Positions 14,801 to 28,173 of a stretch of 64,000 nucleotides of DNA are shown here, one piece after another. The stretch comes from Myripristis murdjan (Eukaryota; Chordata; Actinopteri; Holocentriformes; Holocentridae), in contig NC_043995.1 in assembly GCF_902150065.1 (NCBI RefSeq), forward strand, positions 27,144,501-27,208,500, written 5' to 3'. Numbering within the stretch: position 1 is the stretch's first letter; each line of letters starts with the position of its first letter. A program made the position numbers and the translations under genes. The notes under the pieces were generated by a model. That model saw nothing but the letters and a program-made list of their open reading frames with translations. It made no database searches and was not told the origin of the DNA.

Positions 14801-15153
14801 GTCTTATGAAACTCGAGGCGATGTGTTTCTTTGTTAACAGGAATTTGAGGTTTTAGCTCAAATCCGGCTCCTGCAGTCTTCCTGCAAAAACTGTGTTTTC
14901 GTAGCCGACGAGGCCTTCACGCAGTGGTATCAGAGCGTACCTACGCTGACAGAGGAACAGAGGTAAAAATCTGCAACCTGGGCTCACATGAACACATTGA
15001 TTCATACAGTGGGACCCAGCTGACATATTTACTGGATAATGTCTATTGCAGTTACAGGCTGTCCAATGAAATTGAAGCGCCCAGTGGCCTTACTCCAACA
15101 GTGATCATCACACAGTGCCCAGAGTAAGTGGCGCTGAGCGCTTCACACATGTG

Positions 15154-15184
<31 letters not shown>

Positions 15185-18148
15185 ACACACACAGATACAC
15201 ACACAATGATATTGCACAGGAACGTGATCAAAATGCCACATTTACATTTCAAAATATCATCACTGTTGGGTGAAAACCTTGAATCTCCAAAATGTCCATT
15301 TTTCAGGACCCCAAGAAAAACAGACTTGTTTTTCTAGCAAGATGAAAATCCATTTTGAGTTTGTTCAGTGGACTTTGAAAGGGTTTCATGAAGCGGCTGG
15401 AGAATTCGCTCTGTCCGCAGAGGGACAAAAATATGCCTGGGTTTTCACATGACAACAACAATATGTGAGACAGGATATTCAGTTGTCAGAATAGGTGGTC
15501 ATACACTGTTGACGTCCATGCTAGGCTTAATAAGTGAAGTGTGTGTGTGTGTGTGTGTGTGACTCCATGTGTTGACAGTTTGAGTACCTCCCGGACCAGC
15601 CTGGCTGGTGACAGCGACAGCCTCTTTGACTTCCCTTCCCCTGTCAATAACCTGCTCTCCAAACTTGCAAAGGTAATCTAAGGCTATTTCTGATGCTGTG
15701 CAACCTGCAACCTTTGTATTATTAGCTCGTTGCACAGGAACATGTAAGAGTAGCTATCAAAAGGCTTTGTATCTTTAAAAATGATATCTTTAAAAATTAT
15801 TTTTGATTTTGTAAAAAAAAAAAAAAAAAAAAAAAAATTAAATATGCACATTAACACGTAATTAGGCCTCATATTCAGTCTCAAAATCTTGGTTTTCTTA
15901 AAAAAGTGAAAAAATCTGCCAGTGAGATGAAATAATCCCACTTGTATCAAATGCAGTTTTGATTGTTTCAGTAGTAGAAGTAGTATACATATATAAATAT
16001 AAATATGCTGAAACAAGGCAGATGAGCCCACTCGGATCGAGAAAATGACACTTGCTTCAAGAAAATTCCGGAAACAAATTGATTAGCAATGGAAACAAGT
16101 GGGATTATCTCACCCAGCTGGCAGATTTTTCACCTTGTTTGAAGAAAAACAAGATTTTAGGACAGGGGATGAGACTAAAGAACTGGATGAACTGGATTAT
16201 TATGCATTATTTTTGTGTTTTCACACTTCCACACTGGAGGGAAATCGCCTCCTTGATTGTCGTCATCATCGTCACTCCTGTTATTCTTATTGCAGCATAT
16301 GAAATCGCCCTCAGTGTCCTGTCTGGATGTAGACACCTCCCCTCCAACCAACGACTCCTCCTCCACCTCGCTGTCCCCGTCCACTCCCACAAAATCACAC
16401 CGCCGATCGGTCTCCTGCGGCAACAACCCCTCCTACAACACCCAGGGCTCGGGACCGGACATGCGAATCATCAGGATACGGATGGACCTGCAGGACGGAA
16501 ACTTGTACCGCAGCATACTGGTAAAACAGTTTGAGTTTAATTTACAGGGGGGGCAGCGGGAATGTGGAAAATGTTCCATCTCAAATTATACGGCACATGC
16601 TGCACCACTTAAGGCTTTTCTTCTTATCTGCAAGTATCCCATAATGATAGTCATCAAAATCATATCCCCAGGACACAATGCACCCAGGATATCATTAGTG
16701 CAAGTCAAGCTGTCTGCTGCCATTGTTATTCTCCTCTCTCCCCTCAGGTGACAAGCAATGACAAGACCCCCACTGTGATCAGCTCTGCCTTAGAAAAGCA
16801 CAATCAGGACCCCAATGAGGCGTCCAGATATGAGCTGATTCAACTTCTGCCTGAGGGAAAAGGTAAAGACATTTTCCCAGTACAACAGAGGCAAAAACAT
16901 TCTTTACTTTGTCACTTTCAGGTAACTTTCCCCCAAAAAACCTAAAGGAGAAATTCACCATAAAACATTTTAGCTCCATTACAAAAAAAAAAAAAAAAAA
17001 AACAGCTATTGTTTGTTGAGGTGCCTTGTGTATATGGGTCCATTTTGTTGCTCGGTGGTGTATTTTTCTCATTTCTGTGGATAAATTGCAAAGCGCCAAC
17101 AATGTGATGTCACGCCCAAATACAAATACTTCACGGCTGCAATGGAGTTTGACAGCAGAATATTTCTAAAACATAAGCTTTGTATCACAGCGGTAAATGT
17201 CGAATTTTTGGTGTCAGTCCTTCAGATCGAAGTTGAACGCGGGCTTCTTGTTTGACTTCCAATTTTACACCAAAGGGAGAAATCCAGCATAGAAGAGGCA
17301 GAGAGACACTGGCTTGTAGCTGGCACATTTTGCATATCTGTGCAGCTGTGATTCATAGCATGTGACATACAGTGCTTTCTTTGGCAGTTTTTTTTTTTGT
17401 TGTTGTTATTTGAACAACCTGATATCACACCTCTACCTTGCTCTCTCCATCTAATCTCACCTCTTCAAGACCGGAAAAACTCTTTCCACACATATGCATA
17501 CAGGGAAATGCAGGTCCGTTATTTTATTGTCCCACATGGGAAATGTGGCTTGTTGCACGGAGCGAATGAGACACAAACACCAGTCAACAAAGTAAAACAG
17601 ACAGCAGGCCATTTCTAAAAGGTGAAAAAAATGTACTAAAGGGCTGATGTGGGATTATAGAGAATACAATTTAAGAGAATTTATTGCACAAACTAAAAAA
17701 AAAAAGAGTGTTTGCACCTATCTGTACTTCACCTACTGAAATAGAAGTAGATAAGGGAAGTGGAGGAGATGTGAGTACACCAAAAAAATTAAGCACAACA
17801 CATCAGCGTGTCTCTAATAGCATGAGGGGACCTGATTTTTTGGTTTAATACTAAAATTATCTTGAGTGTGTTTTAAGCTTTAGAGTACTGATGGCACCAT
17901 TATCACAGATTTGGGACGCTCAGTTGAACTCTGCTGTGTTGTTTATCTCTCGTTTCTCCGCTGCAGAACTGGTGATCCCTGCCACAGGAAACGTCTTCTA
18001 TGCCATGACATCATCCAGCGTTGACTTCCTGTTAAGAAGGAAAGGCGGGAACACCCCCCTTGGCTTGCAGCCAATCAGCACAGAGACCAGCGCCACTTTC
18101 CCTCGGATCAAGGCCAAGGGGAGGCGGCTGGTCCGAACTCTGTTTTGA
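4898..18148 (+). CDS. rgl2: RalGDS-like 2 (Ral guanine nucleotide exchange factor), 5' part missing
   Basis: This gene encodes a cytoplasmic exchange factor that loads GTP onto RalA/RalB downstream of Ras. Fourteen exons with GT-AG borders in consistent phase are visible: 4898-5094, 6861-6970, 7606-7821, 9084-9187, 10422-10506, 12735-12794, 14006-14092, 14214-14246, 14841-14962, 15052-15123, 15579-15672, 16296-16520, 16748-16862 and 17967-18148. They give 566 residues ending in TGA. Domains in order: the end of the REM domain ([11 protein letters not shown]), the CDC25/RasGEF domain (from LIAEQLT through [47 protein letters not shown] to [11 protein letters not shown]), a Ser/Thr-rich linker, and a Ras-association domain ([10 protein letters not shown] to VFYAM...DFLLRRK). 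From memory of the human proteins, the C-terminus [16 protein letters not shown] matches RGL2 and not RGL1 or RGL3. About 200 N-terminal residues are missing relative to human RGL2, because of the window edge or unrecognised exons. Confidence 0.9.
8635..8855. repeat. CA microsatellites in rgl2 intron
   Basis: A (CA)n run at about 8635-8679 and a (CT)n/(CA)n run at about 8793-8855 lie in the intron before the exon at 9084. A mixed GT/GC tract continues close to the acceptor of that exon (about 9040-9075). Confidence 0.9.
15153..15203. repeat. CA microsatellite in rgl2 intron
   Basis: Interrupted (CA)n immediately after the exon ending at 15123. A (GT)n run of about 20 bases at 15540-15561 lies just before the next exon, so the two repeats of opposite strand sense flank the same intron. 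Confidence 0.85.
15861..16180. mobile_element. Non-autonomous fold-back DNA transposon (MITE-like)
   Basis: The left ~95 bases (CTCAAAATCTTGGTTTTCTT, then AAATCTGCCAG, then AATCCCACTTG) recur as the imperfect reverse complement at the right end (CAAGTGGGATTATCTCACCC to GATGAGAC). There is no coding capacity. It sits inside the rgl2 intron before the exon at 16296. A second copy lies at 19455-19725 and a fragment at 4557-4606, so the family is active or recently active locally. The superfamily is not assigned because target-site duplications could not be fixed by eye. Confidence 0.65.
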
Positions 18149-20240
18149 TATCAAACTCTGCACAGTGACGGACGTTCCTCATCGTTCCACGGGTCTCGCT
18201 GGTCTCAAGAATGCGTCAGTGTGGCCTTGTCTCTGCAAAACCCCCCCGAATCTTTGCCTTTCTCCCGAGGGAGAATTCCCACTGAGCTTGTTATACCAAA
18301 ACAGACACCTCTTGTTAACATGCCTCAGTGTGTTTTAACGAACAACTCTATCGCAGGGTCTTTCCGATGCATTTCAGTACCCCGCTGCTCAGTCGTGTGC
18401 ACCAGAGCCATCCGCCGCTGAAGAACACCCCAAATTTTTTTTCCTCTCCCTAGCAGTATACAAATTAACACACAGAGGAAGTGCAATAGAAACCTTTAAG
18501 TGAGCGCATTTGGTGCTGAACATGCATTCGCATCATTTCCCATTCCAACTCAATGCATAAAAAGAGTCATAGTTAACAACGACCAAGAAATCTGTCAGTC
18601 GTGAGTGAAGTGACATTTCCATTTAATTGGTCAAAATGTGCCTCTGTGATCACCTGAGATGTTTGTCTAAGGAAACCAGGATTATGACACAAAAAAAAAA
18701 AAAAAAAAACACAATTCAGATTTTTGGACTGTGAAGCAAAAATCCTAAGCATGCAAAGCTGTCTGGGCCTGGCGTGAGAGAGACGCGTATGGAGATAGAT
18801 GAAAGATGCAGCGCTGTACGTCATTGTAGCAGAAACACTGGAGCTCGTCTAATGGGTTGTATTGAAAAATATAAATGTTTTGTATATATTTATATATATT
18901 TTGTATGTCTGTATGATGTCAAAAATGTGTTTACATTGGCACGGAGCGCGAGGTCCATATGTGTGGATTGCAAAGTAACTAATTCATTTTGGAAAGAAAA
19001 AAAAAATAGAAGAAGAATGCATTGAATTACAGCAAAATTACCATTTGAGACAGGCCAGCACATGTCGACAGTGAGATGAATGATTATTTCAGCTGTTTGC
19101 AGATATTCATTCCAGCAGGAACTTAGAAACCACTCGGAGCACTTTCCAGAGCTTGTGGCTTTGCTTAACTTAATCATAGCTTTACGTCGCACTTTGCAAT
19201 CTGGCAAAACACAGTGAATCCATTCACCGAAAGCACTCAGATAAAAACACTAAGGACAGTTTGAGTGGCCGACGAGTTGATATCGTGCCACCATCGTTAC
19301 ACTGAGGGTTTACCAGTGCTGAACCTGTCAACGTCTAAGATAACCTTGACTTTGTGAGGATTTTCCAACCATTCCTTTGTGAATTATCTGATGAGGAATG
19401 GTCCTACACTCAGCACACTATAAAAAAAAAAAAATCCCCACCTCAACAATTAATTTAGTGTTTTTCAGTCTTAAATGCTGTATTTCTTAAAATAAGTGAG
19501 AGAAATTCTGCCGGTGGCATGAGATAACCCCAGAATTTTTTTCAACCAAGTGTAATTTTCTTGACACAAGTGGGCTGATCTGCCTTGTTTGAGTATATTT
19601 ATACTTAAATTGTGAAACAAGTGAAAATCCCTTGCAAAACAGGTGGGATTATCTCATCCCACCGACATATTTTTGGATTTGTTGTAAGAAAAACACATTT
19701 TTAAGACCAAATATGAGGCTACTTGACTAGTTCAGATGAAGATTTTTTTTTTTTTTTTGCAGTGCAGGCTATCTTCACTGTGCAAAGCCTCAGTTTTCCA
19801 GTTTCATGTTCTGAATTAACGTCATGCGTCAACTTGATTGCAATGTAAGTTGAGAACAAAGAGCAGTTTGCACACATGAATGAGGACTGTGTTGGAGGAG
19901 TAAGTCCCGACTCTTGTGACCTCTGGTTGTCGTACTGTCTGCCCGGTGCCGGTGAAGCCTCCTGATTGGCTGAGGCACGGGCACGGCAGGACCAGGGAGA
20001 GGATCCTGGGTAACAACTGATGAAGTGTGCTAGCACGTGCTATGCTACTGATCGTTTCAGTGCCTTTTTCTATCGGGTGCTCACCTTTTCCCATGTTTGC
20101 ATTGGAATGTGCACAGTTCATGTGGGTGTGCATTGGAGGAAATGTAACCGGCAGCCCTGTAGAGTCTCACATCAAAGCTATTTTATGCACTACATACAGG
20201 ATGTCCTATTTTGTGGTAATAAATTTACTTTTATATGAAT
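18149..20240 (+). other. rgl2 3' untranslated region / flank
   Basis: This is non-coding sequence downstream of the rgl2 stop. A poly-A signal AATAAA occurs at 20218-20223, but I cannot tell whether the transcript reaches it. The stretch includes poly-A near 18690-18709, TA-rich sequence near 18877-18900 and a fold-back transposon at 19455-19725. Confidence 0.4.
19455..19725. mobile_element. Second copy of the fold-back DNA transposon
   Basis: Same architecture as 15861-16180: TTCTGCCGGTGGCATGAGAT near the left end and GTGGGATTATCTCATCCCAC with CGACATATTTTTG near the right end as imperfect inverted repeats, plus the central GTGGGCTGATCTGCCTTGTT. The two copies are clearly diverged, so they are not a recent local duplication. 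Confidence 0.6.
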
Positions 20241-21348
20241 CTCACTGCTTTTTACTGTTACGCCGAAACATATTGCACTTGCTCAATACAGACTATTTTC
20301 CATGCTGCATTTGAGTATTCTATAAAAAGAATTAAAAATGTCTCATGTCTAGCACCAACATTTCTGTTTTTCTCACAGACTTAAGAATGTTAAATCAAGG
20401 CGAACACAAATTGCAAACTCTTGCCAAACTCTGCTTTAGTCTCTTTATTCAGACTCAAGACAGCCAGCATCTTCAGCTTCAAGCAAAATCATGACATGAA
20501 AGCTGACAAGTCTGAATGGATCAGTGCATTTAAAAAAAAAAAATTAAAGTACGGCTAGAAAAACTAAGACATCAAAAACATCAGAAGGTGTCAAATTTAT
20601 GGATTTTTCAGACAAAAACACCTGAGATTTATATCCTACCCCCTCGCACCAAGCCAGTCAATTCATAATATAACACAAGCATTCCATGAAACGCAGAGTA
20701 TTAGAGCATCTCTCAAAATTGGATGTTGTCAGCGACTACAGTAGGAGCTCATGGTGAATGTGAGGTGCAACGAATCCCACTTCTCCAACACATTTGAAAA
20801 CATCCATTAAATCCCTCTGCATACAATGCCAACAGCAAAACTTAAGCTCTCCAATAAAAAAAATACATCCTCAAACCAGCTCATTTTACTTTGCAAAGAC
20901 TGAGTCCAACTCTAAATTCGTGAAGCAGCTCTCAGCCGGTCTCCCCAAAGTGCTTACCAGCGCCCGGTAGTTGTAACCCCTGCACCAACGCTGCATTCAA
21001 AGTGCCACGTGCACTGCAGCTCTCTGTGTTTCTCAAAGTTCACAGCATATTACCCATATCCTGTTGCCTCCTATGTCAGAGAGGGTGTTGTTACCTGACC
21101 CGGCCGCTGCTGCTCCGTGTGCAATTGATTTGAAGGACAATAAGAGCCGATGACAGACTTGAAAGAGCCAGTGTTCATTCTTAGCGAGGTAACCGAACAT
21201 GGAGTTTGAGGTGTGCAGTGAAGGCAGAGAAACTCGGGTAACTTAGTGCATTTCTTGCAAAATAAAGCAGTTCCTGTTTTGCGCTGCTTCATTCGGGTAA
21301 CTATCACTTATCTGAGAATATTAAAAAGTTAAATCATTCTGGTAGTGA
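20241..21348. other. Intergenic, rgl2 to dnase2 (tail to tail)
   Basis: AT-rich sequence between the convergent genes rgl2 (plus) and dnase2 (minus). I see no coding exon, RNA gene or repeat of note here. Confidence 0.5.
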
Positions 21349-21354
21349 TTTATT
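21349..21354 (-). terminator. dnase2: Candidate poly-A signal of dnase2
   Basis: AATAAA on the minus strand (TTTATT on plus) about 145 bases downstream of the dnase2 stop codon. It is the first good signal after the coding end, and position is the only support. Confidence 0.45.
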
Positions 21355-21497
21355 GGTGTTAAAATACTGTATGTAGCACCTTTACATATGATTTCCCCAT
21401 TAATTTAACAAAATTGATATTGTGTATGTGTCAGACTTGTTCAAATACTTCCCTTACACACACACACACACACAGACCTGTTGTTACTTCACTCTTA

Positions 21498-24400
21498 TCA
21501 GCTCATATCAGCCACGTCCTGCTGACCCTGTGATGAACTCATCTGGCTCCAGCTCACATCACACTTGCCCGTTCCTCCTCCGCACATCTCACAGTCCAGC
21601 GCCGCCGTCCGGTAAGCCTTCCACACGACCGGGTCCCGCAGACACACCGTGCCGCCCCCCCGCTTCTCCTCCGCCTCGTTGCGGTTTATATCGCCCACAC
21701 ACACCCAACCCCCGGCGCCGTCCCTCGCCGGCTTGACGCTGACCGCCCACTTGGAGTGATCCTGGCTGGTCTTGAAGGTGAATGTCTGCCCCGGTGAGAT
21801 GAGCGTGATGTCCAGGACCTTCCAGCCCAGGGAGCAGTCGGAGGGGAGGACCCCTGTGGAGCGAACCCAGAACTGGACCAGGAGGTCTGACTGGAGGGTC
21901 GGGGCCACCCAGGAGTGGTACAGGTCTGATGTGGCACAGGGAGAGGAAATGGGAGAAAATAAGCAATATCTGAGTAATATCTGTTCCTGCATGCCTGCAC
22001 TTTTTACTGTTTTATCTGGCTGGCCTTTTATTCTTCTGTCGTCTGTTAACTGTCTACATGTAGTTTCATTTTAAATAACATAAAATGTAAACCGCTGTTG
22101 AATGCAAATAAATTGTACAGCTGCAGAGGTGAAGCCAAAAACAAGGTTCACTGTTGGCAGAAGACGTTTTAAAAATTTCTCACCGTTATTAAAAGAGGCT
22201 CCTTTGGCAAAGCTGATGAAGTCGGTGCCATGTTGTGAGGTCAGGGTCACGCTGCGATTGGCTACGGGCTTGGAGTGCGGGAAGATGTCATTGGTCGAGC
22301 GGCTCTTCGTGCAGACGGCAGCCAGCGCGGGCACCACGGACGCCAAGGACTGCGGGACGTCGCAGTCGTACACATTAGGCTGATTGATCTGCAGCTGCTC
22401 TCCTGCGGCATGAAATAGATTCGATTTGAGGCGCACACACTGTCAACGGCGAGCCCAAAGCTGAATGGAAACACAATGCACAACACATGATCCAGTGATA
22501 ATAGAGATTAACATAGAGCGCAAGGAGGCAGCACAGGCCATCAAACAAACTGTAGGCTACATTACTGACAGAGGGATCCGCTGTTAGATATCATAAGTTT
22601 CTGATGATCGATACATTTCAGGATTTACTGTTTGATGAAATGTAGTGACTTCCTTTTTTTGGGGGGAACTGCACCTCTTTCACTCAACCTGTGAAAGTAC
22701 AGACAGTAATTTCCAGTTACTTTTGACAACCCGGAGAGAAGCGGCTTCTCTGTGTTCATTATGTGTAGGAGGAGAGAACAATAGTGGCAGCAAGAGTGAA
22801 GTGCGGTTTTCCAGGCAGGACAAAGCGAGAGTGGAGGGAGAACATCGCTGTGGCGTGTTGCATCCGCTTGTTGAAATCACAAAAAAAAAAAAAAAAAAAA
22901 AAAAAAAAGCCGTCGAAGATGACACTGTATTCCAAACATTACTATGATGCTGGCTGTAGCTGCGCTGCATTATGGTCTATCGAGATTACTGCAGCTGCTG
23001 TTCACATGAATTAAAAATAAAATACAGCACCATACTTCAAAATGGACCCAGAAATGTAAGGCAACTAATATGTTTTGTAATGTGTTCGATCATGTAGGGT
23101 GTATTTTATTTTATTTATTTTTTTTCATTTAGTGAGTTATTCTATACAAAAATGGTTCCAATCAATCACCCAGCTGCAGCCTTTGTTGTGTGGAGGCCTG
23201 AATTTCAATCTTAACTGGCACGCTGATTAGGCTAAAACTCAGAGGAACTTCACAACAGGCACTTGAGCTGCCTAATGTCCCGCCATAATCCCAAATGATA
23301 TATTAAACAACCGGTTATGCTAATGAAGTCATTAATTAAGTTAATGGATTTAATTTGCAAATATTTCTGTGTCAACATACTCTTAGCACGTATATTGGTT
23401 CCAAGAAAATCAGCTTTTTCTCATTAATATGAAAATTTAGGCAGCAAGGTGCCCTGAATCTAATCAGATAATAGGGGCAAGCTGTGGTGAGAGTGGGAAA
23501 TCTCGAGCCTGTGTTGTTCTCGAGCCGTTTTGTTCACAAGAATGCTCACACACACACAGACAGACAGACGCCACCGCGGCGACATGATGTCCCGAATCCC
23601 ATGTGCCACGGCGCCGCGACATAAAAAGAGCAAGTGGCCTCGAGAGAACCGCAATGAAGCTGCGGCGAGAGCCAATCAGGTCTCCTCGGGGTGTTTGACA
23701 GGGAGTTCACACTCTGCACTGCGGGTGTCACCTCAGCCCAATCACTCCGCTCTCAACATCCCGTCTGGAGAGGCATGAAACCGATGGAGCAAATGCAACA
23801 CCGCAGTGTGAGGGCCAACATCTCTATGGTTACACACTTCAATCTAATTACATTACCCCAGGCACTGCCATGGCAACCGTGCCAACTGCTGGGCCTGCCA
23901 GGGAATTGAAGTGGAGGTTCGGTTACATGGTAATGACACCTGTTTATGCTAATCGGCTTGGATCGGGCTTGTTGTTGTGTCAGTACCTGACTGGATTATT
24001 AAGTGTTGCATGACAAAAACGAGACGATGACAACTTGAAGGGCTTATTTCCAAAATGACAGCCACAATGTGACAACATTTTAACACCTCCTCTGACAAAA
24101 CGGTTCCTGTCATGAAAATACAACCTGCTATTAAATACTTTTAAAAGTGGTAATTAGAGTTTGGCTGATATGTCTTTTTGGCAGCTGATATTTTTGTACT
24201 GAAGCTGCCGATAGCTGTCATTTCTTACCAATAGCCAAAACAGTGATATACTTTATTTTGGTGATTGATAAAAATTTTACTCTCAGAGGCTTCTGAAACC
24301 ACATTTAATTAGACCATCATGTGGCACTAAAAGGCCACTGAGACCAAGACTCATTAAAATCCTGTAAATTCTTATTCTGTGGTAAGGCAACTCTGGATTA

Positions 24401-27400
24401 CATTACTGCCTATTTTTCTGGCCACTAGAGGGCGTCGAGAGCTCAAACTCCATTTACAAAAAGACAGTCAGTCCTGCCTCTAGATTCACGGCAGATCGCC
24501 TCTCAAAAGCTGAAAGTTAGAGCAAAAAAATGTGTTTTTTGGATGGAAATGAGGGATACATTTCACGCTCACAAGGCGACAGAGCCACTCGCTCTACTGA
24601 TCTGAAATTTGGATATGTTTATCTGCACAATGCAATGTTTCAGAGAAGATTTGAATGAAGCTGAAGAGGCGAGGGGGTGAAGTGGGTGGAGCAGGGCGCT
24701 GGTTTTATACTGTAAAAGGTGAAGTGGGTGCAGCTACATTCCCGCTGAATTTGAAAACATGGAGATAAAAGAGATGGAAAACGGCAAAATGGCTGGGCCT
24801 TGCAGCTTGGTATTGGTTTATATAATTAGGGGTACAAAAGTCTCTATAAATCACAGATTAGTTTTAAGATTGTTAACAGGTTCTGAAATCGCTTACTGCA
24901 GGTTTAAATGAATAAAATGTGCAAAGAAAATACAATTTCAGTGCAGTTTTTTAAAGTGTTTTCCTGTAGCTTTGGTCCGGGAGGAAACTGTGCAGAAGAC
25001 AAATGCAACAATATCCTGTATTTCATCACAGATCAACATTGCCCTGATATTTCGCCTAATTTTTATATCAGTCTGATGATATCTGCAAGCAATTTGATTA
25101 CAACTTTGATTACACGACAGCAACATTTTAGGAGATATAATCAGTTGAATTTTTGAAACTGTGAGCAATGGACCGCATGAACTGTTCAGTTACTTATTAA
25201 TGCCAGCAGAGAATATTTTGATTCTAATGTCTCATATGTTAAAAGCAGGGGTTACAACACCAGTCATTACAGTTTAATAGCAGACTGCGTATGAATCTTT
25301 ACTCGCCACACGTTCTGATCCATCTCCTCACCGCTCTCATAACTATAATTTAATAACATCATCAATCCAAACATTCTCATAAAGTGTGAACTGCGCTTTT
25401 ATTACAACTCGGCCTGTGCTAAATGGCCAAATGGCCGGACTCCAGCCTTACCGATGGTCTGGAAACGCTCGAGCGGGTAGGTGACGCAGATGAAGTTTTG
25501 CCCGTTCGTCACACCGGTGCTGGGGTACGAGTACTGTCCTGCTCGCTTCACGGGGGGGAAGTGGGGGGTGCTGTGGACCAACCAGAAGCCCTGATTTTTA
25601 TCCAGCAGCACCACACCTGAGGAGGAGAAACACCAAACCGTCAGAGAGAACAGAAATCCTATTCATATCACCCACAGCACCAGGAAATACACAGTAAATA
25701 AACTCAACTGCACTCATTTATTTGTAAATGGCACAACCAGAGAGCAGGTGTTTTTTTTTTTCCTCCTTCCCTCTGTAGTGTATGCACAGCTGCTCAAATG
25801 CACACAGCTGTTGAATGTATGTATGTATGGTCGGCTCTCTGTTCTATGTGATGCCCAGCCAGTGGACTCCTGTGCTCGCCCCGTGTGTTTTAGCATGTGC
25901 ATATGCTCCCTGTGTGTTCAGATAATAAGGCTGAAAATAAAAAAAATAAAAAAAAACAGTCAACGCACCTTTGCACATTGTCACTTTTTCTGTACATATT
26001 GTTCCTCCATGTGGAGCGAGTAATACACCCGGTAATTTATATTATATTTTTCATCGCAGTATCCCGTTATCATTTCCTGATGCAATCAGATGTGGTCGAT
26101 GTGGCACAAAATCACACAACGGGGCCTCTATGAATACCTAACTTTAACTTCCAATAGGCGATGCAACAGGTACTGCTTTTATTTATTCACTTATTTTTTT
26201 GTGCAGGTTGATTTTGAACTGAAAAAGATTATTAATAGCAAAAATTAAAAAATGAGTGGACACCACAAAACTAGCATTAAAAATCATGAGATATCCAAGA
26301 TATTCAGACTAATTTATATGAAGGGCTGGGTGTTTTAAGCTGAATGTGGCTTCCACTCGTCCTCTCACTTGCATACAATTTTGTTAGTTTTACCACTGAG
26401 CCTGTCTGAGTCTCCTTTGTGGTTGAGAGTGTAAAAATTTGATAAACTCGCCTGGCAAGCTCTCGTGATTTACACAAAAACACAAAAAGGCTGAAAATCC
26501 GCATTTGGCTTGAAGACATGTTGGGTTATTACAAAACTTCACTGGCTGTTAGACAATGTGTTTCACAATCTCATATCCGATCAACTGCTGGATTTGGAGA
26601 GGGGCCACTTGTGGGGGGCCAAGCAAATTTCTCTGAGGGCCAGTGCCATGTCCCTGGACGCACCGTTGGATTTATGTGATTCTCATGCAAATTCTGACTA
26701 TTCTCCTAATTAAGGTTGCAAGGAACATAATGCCAAAGTATGCTGGCCTAAGTATTTGTGTGTTGAATCATAACTTGTTCATCTCATCTACCTCAGCGTT
26801 GTGAGCTCCGTGGCAGGAAAGTGCATCCCCTCACCTTTCGTGTGCCCCCCTCTGTTGCCACTATCGTCCACCCATCTGTCACCAAGGTACACGGGTGGCC
26901 TCTGGTCGTTGTAGAGGATGTACGCCACCTCCCCGCTCTGAAGAACACACGCATTTCAATGTGGACGTCAGTCAAAAAACACCACACCACTGAGAACACA
27001 TGCGCACGTACAGAAAAAACCACACAACCTCTTTATATTCAAGTTGCAACAGCTGTCGGGAGGGAAACGAGGCAAACTGCATGTAAACTGACTTTTTTTT
27101 TTTTTTTTCTCGGTTCTCATTCTCAGTCTCTCATTTTTGATCAGCAAGTTTCAAGCGATCATTATAGAAACACTTCTCAAAAGAAAGCCACAGCTCTTAT
27201 CACGCCGAGTCTGGTAATTGTGTCTGTATACTGAGAAGTCTTATCAGAGCAGAGGAAAGCAGAAGTGAGCAGCAGCTAATTACATCTGCTTTAGCTATTC
27301 TACTTGAGGTGATTTTTGGAATAACTTGCTTCTATTTCAGCTTGGGAAATTTATAAAGCGTTTACTTCTGCTTTCACTTGAGCTGACTGTACTTTTAGAC

Positions 27401-28173
27401 ACGAGAGTAGTTAGGTGCAGTGAAATCGAGTGTTTACACCAAAACTATGTCCTTGTGGACTTTGCTGCATAGGCTGTAAATAACATCATCCATTTTAATG
27501 CCTCTCGTTTGGAAGTAACACAGAGGTAGATCATCTGCAGACTCACAAAATCAAAAGGGTGATTTTACTTAAGTTTAATATTTTAGCGCTCATTCCACCT
27601 CTGATATAGGCAGCTCTTGGGGGGGAAATGGAAGCAGACCTTTCCTTGCGTGTACAGCTGGCTGACCGTCCTGCCCAGGGCTCCCGAGCTGTCGTTCACC
27701 ATCACCTTCCCATCGGTCCAGCCCTCGCTCCCTCTCTCCATCAGCAAATACTTCTGACCGTTGTAAGGCGTTCCACTGCCATGATGTTTAGGCAGTTTGT
27801 ACAGATAAAACCTAAGACAGAGAAAGAGACACGAAGACAGTCCAGCAGAGACAGAAAGCTGGTTGTGTAGTTTATGCTGTCAACTCTGTTTAATTCTTTA
27901 TAACTGTTATAATATGCTTGGAATACCACAAGTGAGCGTAATAAATTTCTTTTCAAATATTCCCCTATGAGCGTCTCTCTCTGTTGCCAAAAGCAAATGA
28001 CACTGAACTGAGTGGAAGCAAACCACAAAATATATCTGCACACACTTTGTTGGGCCCAGGCCTGTTAATAATTACCAATCAACAGCATCCCCTTGGTCAT
28101 TGTAGCAGGTAATTGGTGAGGTGGTGCCCCCTACTGGCTGGTAGAGGATCAGCAGGGCAAGGAGTGGAAACAT
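21498..28173 (-). CDS. dnase2: Deoxyribonuclease II (lysosomal acid DNase), complete
   Basis: The product is an acid endonuclease that degrades DNA from engulfed cells in lysosomes. Six exons in consistent phase: 28173-28076, 27811-27640, 26937-26835, 25616-25452, 22402-22184 and 21925-21498, giving 394 residues (from memory, human DNASE2 has 360). The start MFPLLALLILYQPVGG looks like a signal peptide and is followed by ITCYNDQGDAVDWFYLYKLP, the expected mature N-terminus. The two catalytic HxK motifs of the family are intact: HTKGVVLLD at residue 122 and DHSKWAVS at residue 309. VAYILYNDQ, GFWLVHSTPHFPP, WVCVGDINRN and the EEKRGGGTVC segment also match the family. After HSKW the human protein has Cys where this one has Ala. 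The C-terminus is longer and glycine/serine-rich. The gene is antisense to its neighbours and tail-to-tail with rgl2. Confidence 0.93.
22881..22908. repeat. Poly-A tract in dnase2 intron 4
   Basis: 28 consecutive A. No retroposon body is recognised directly next to it. Confidence 0.85.
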
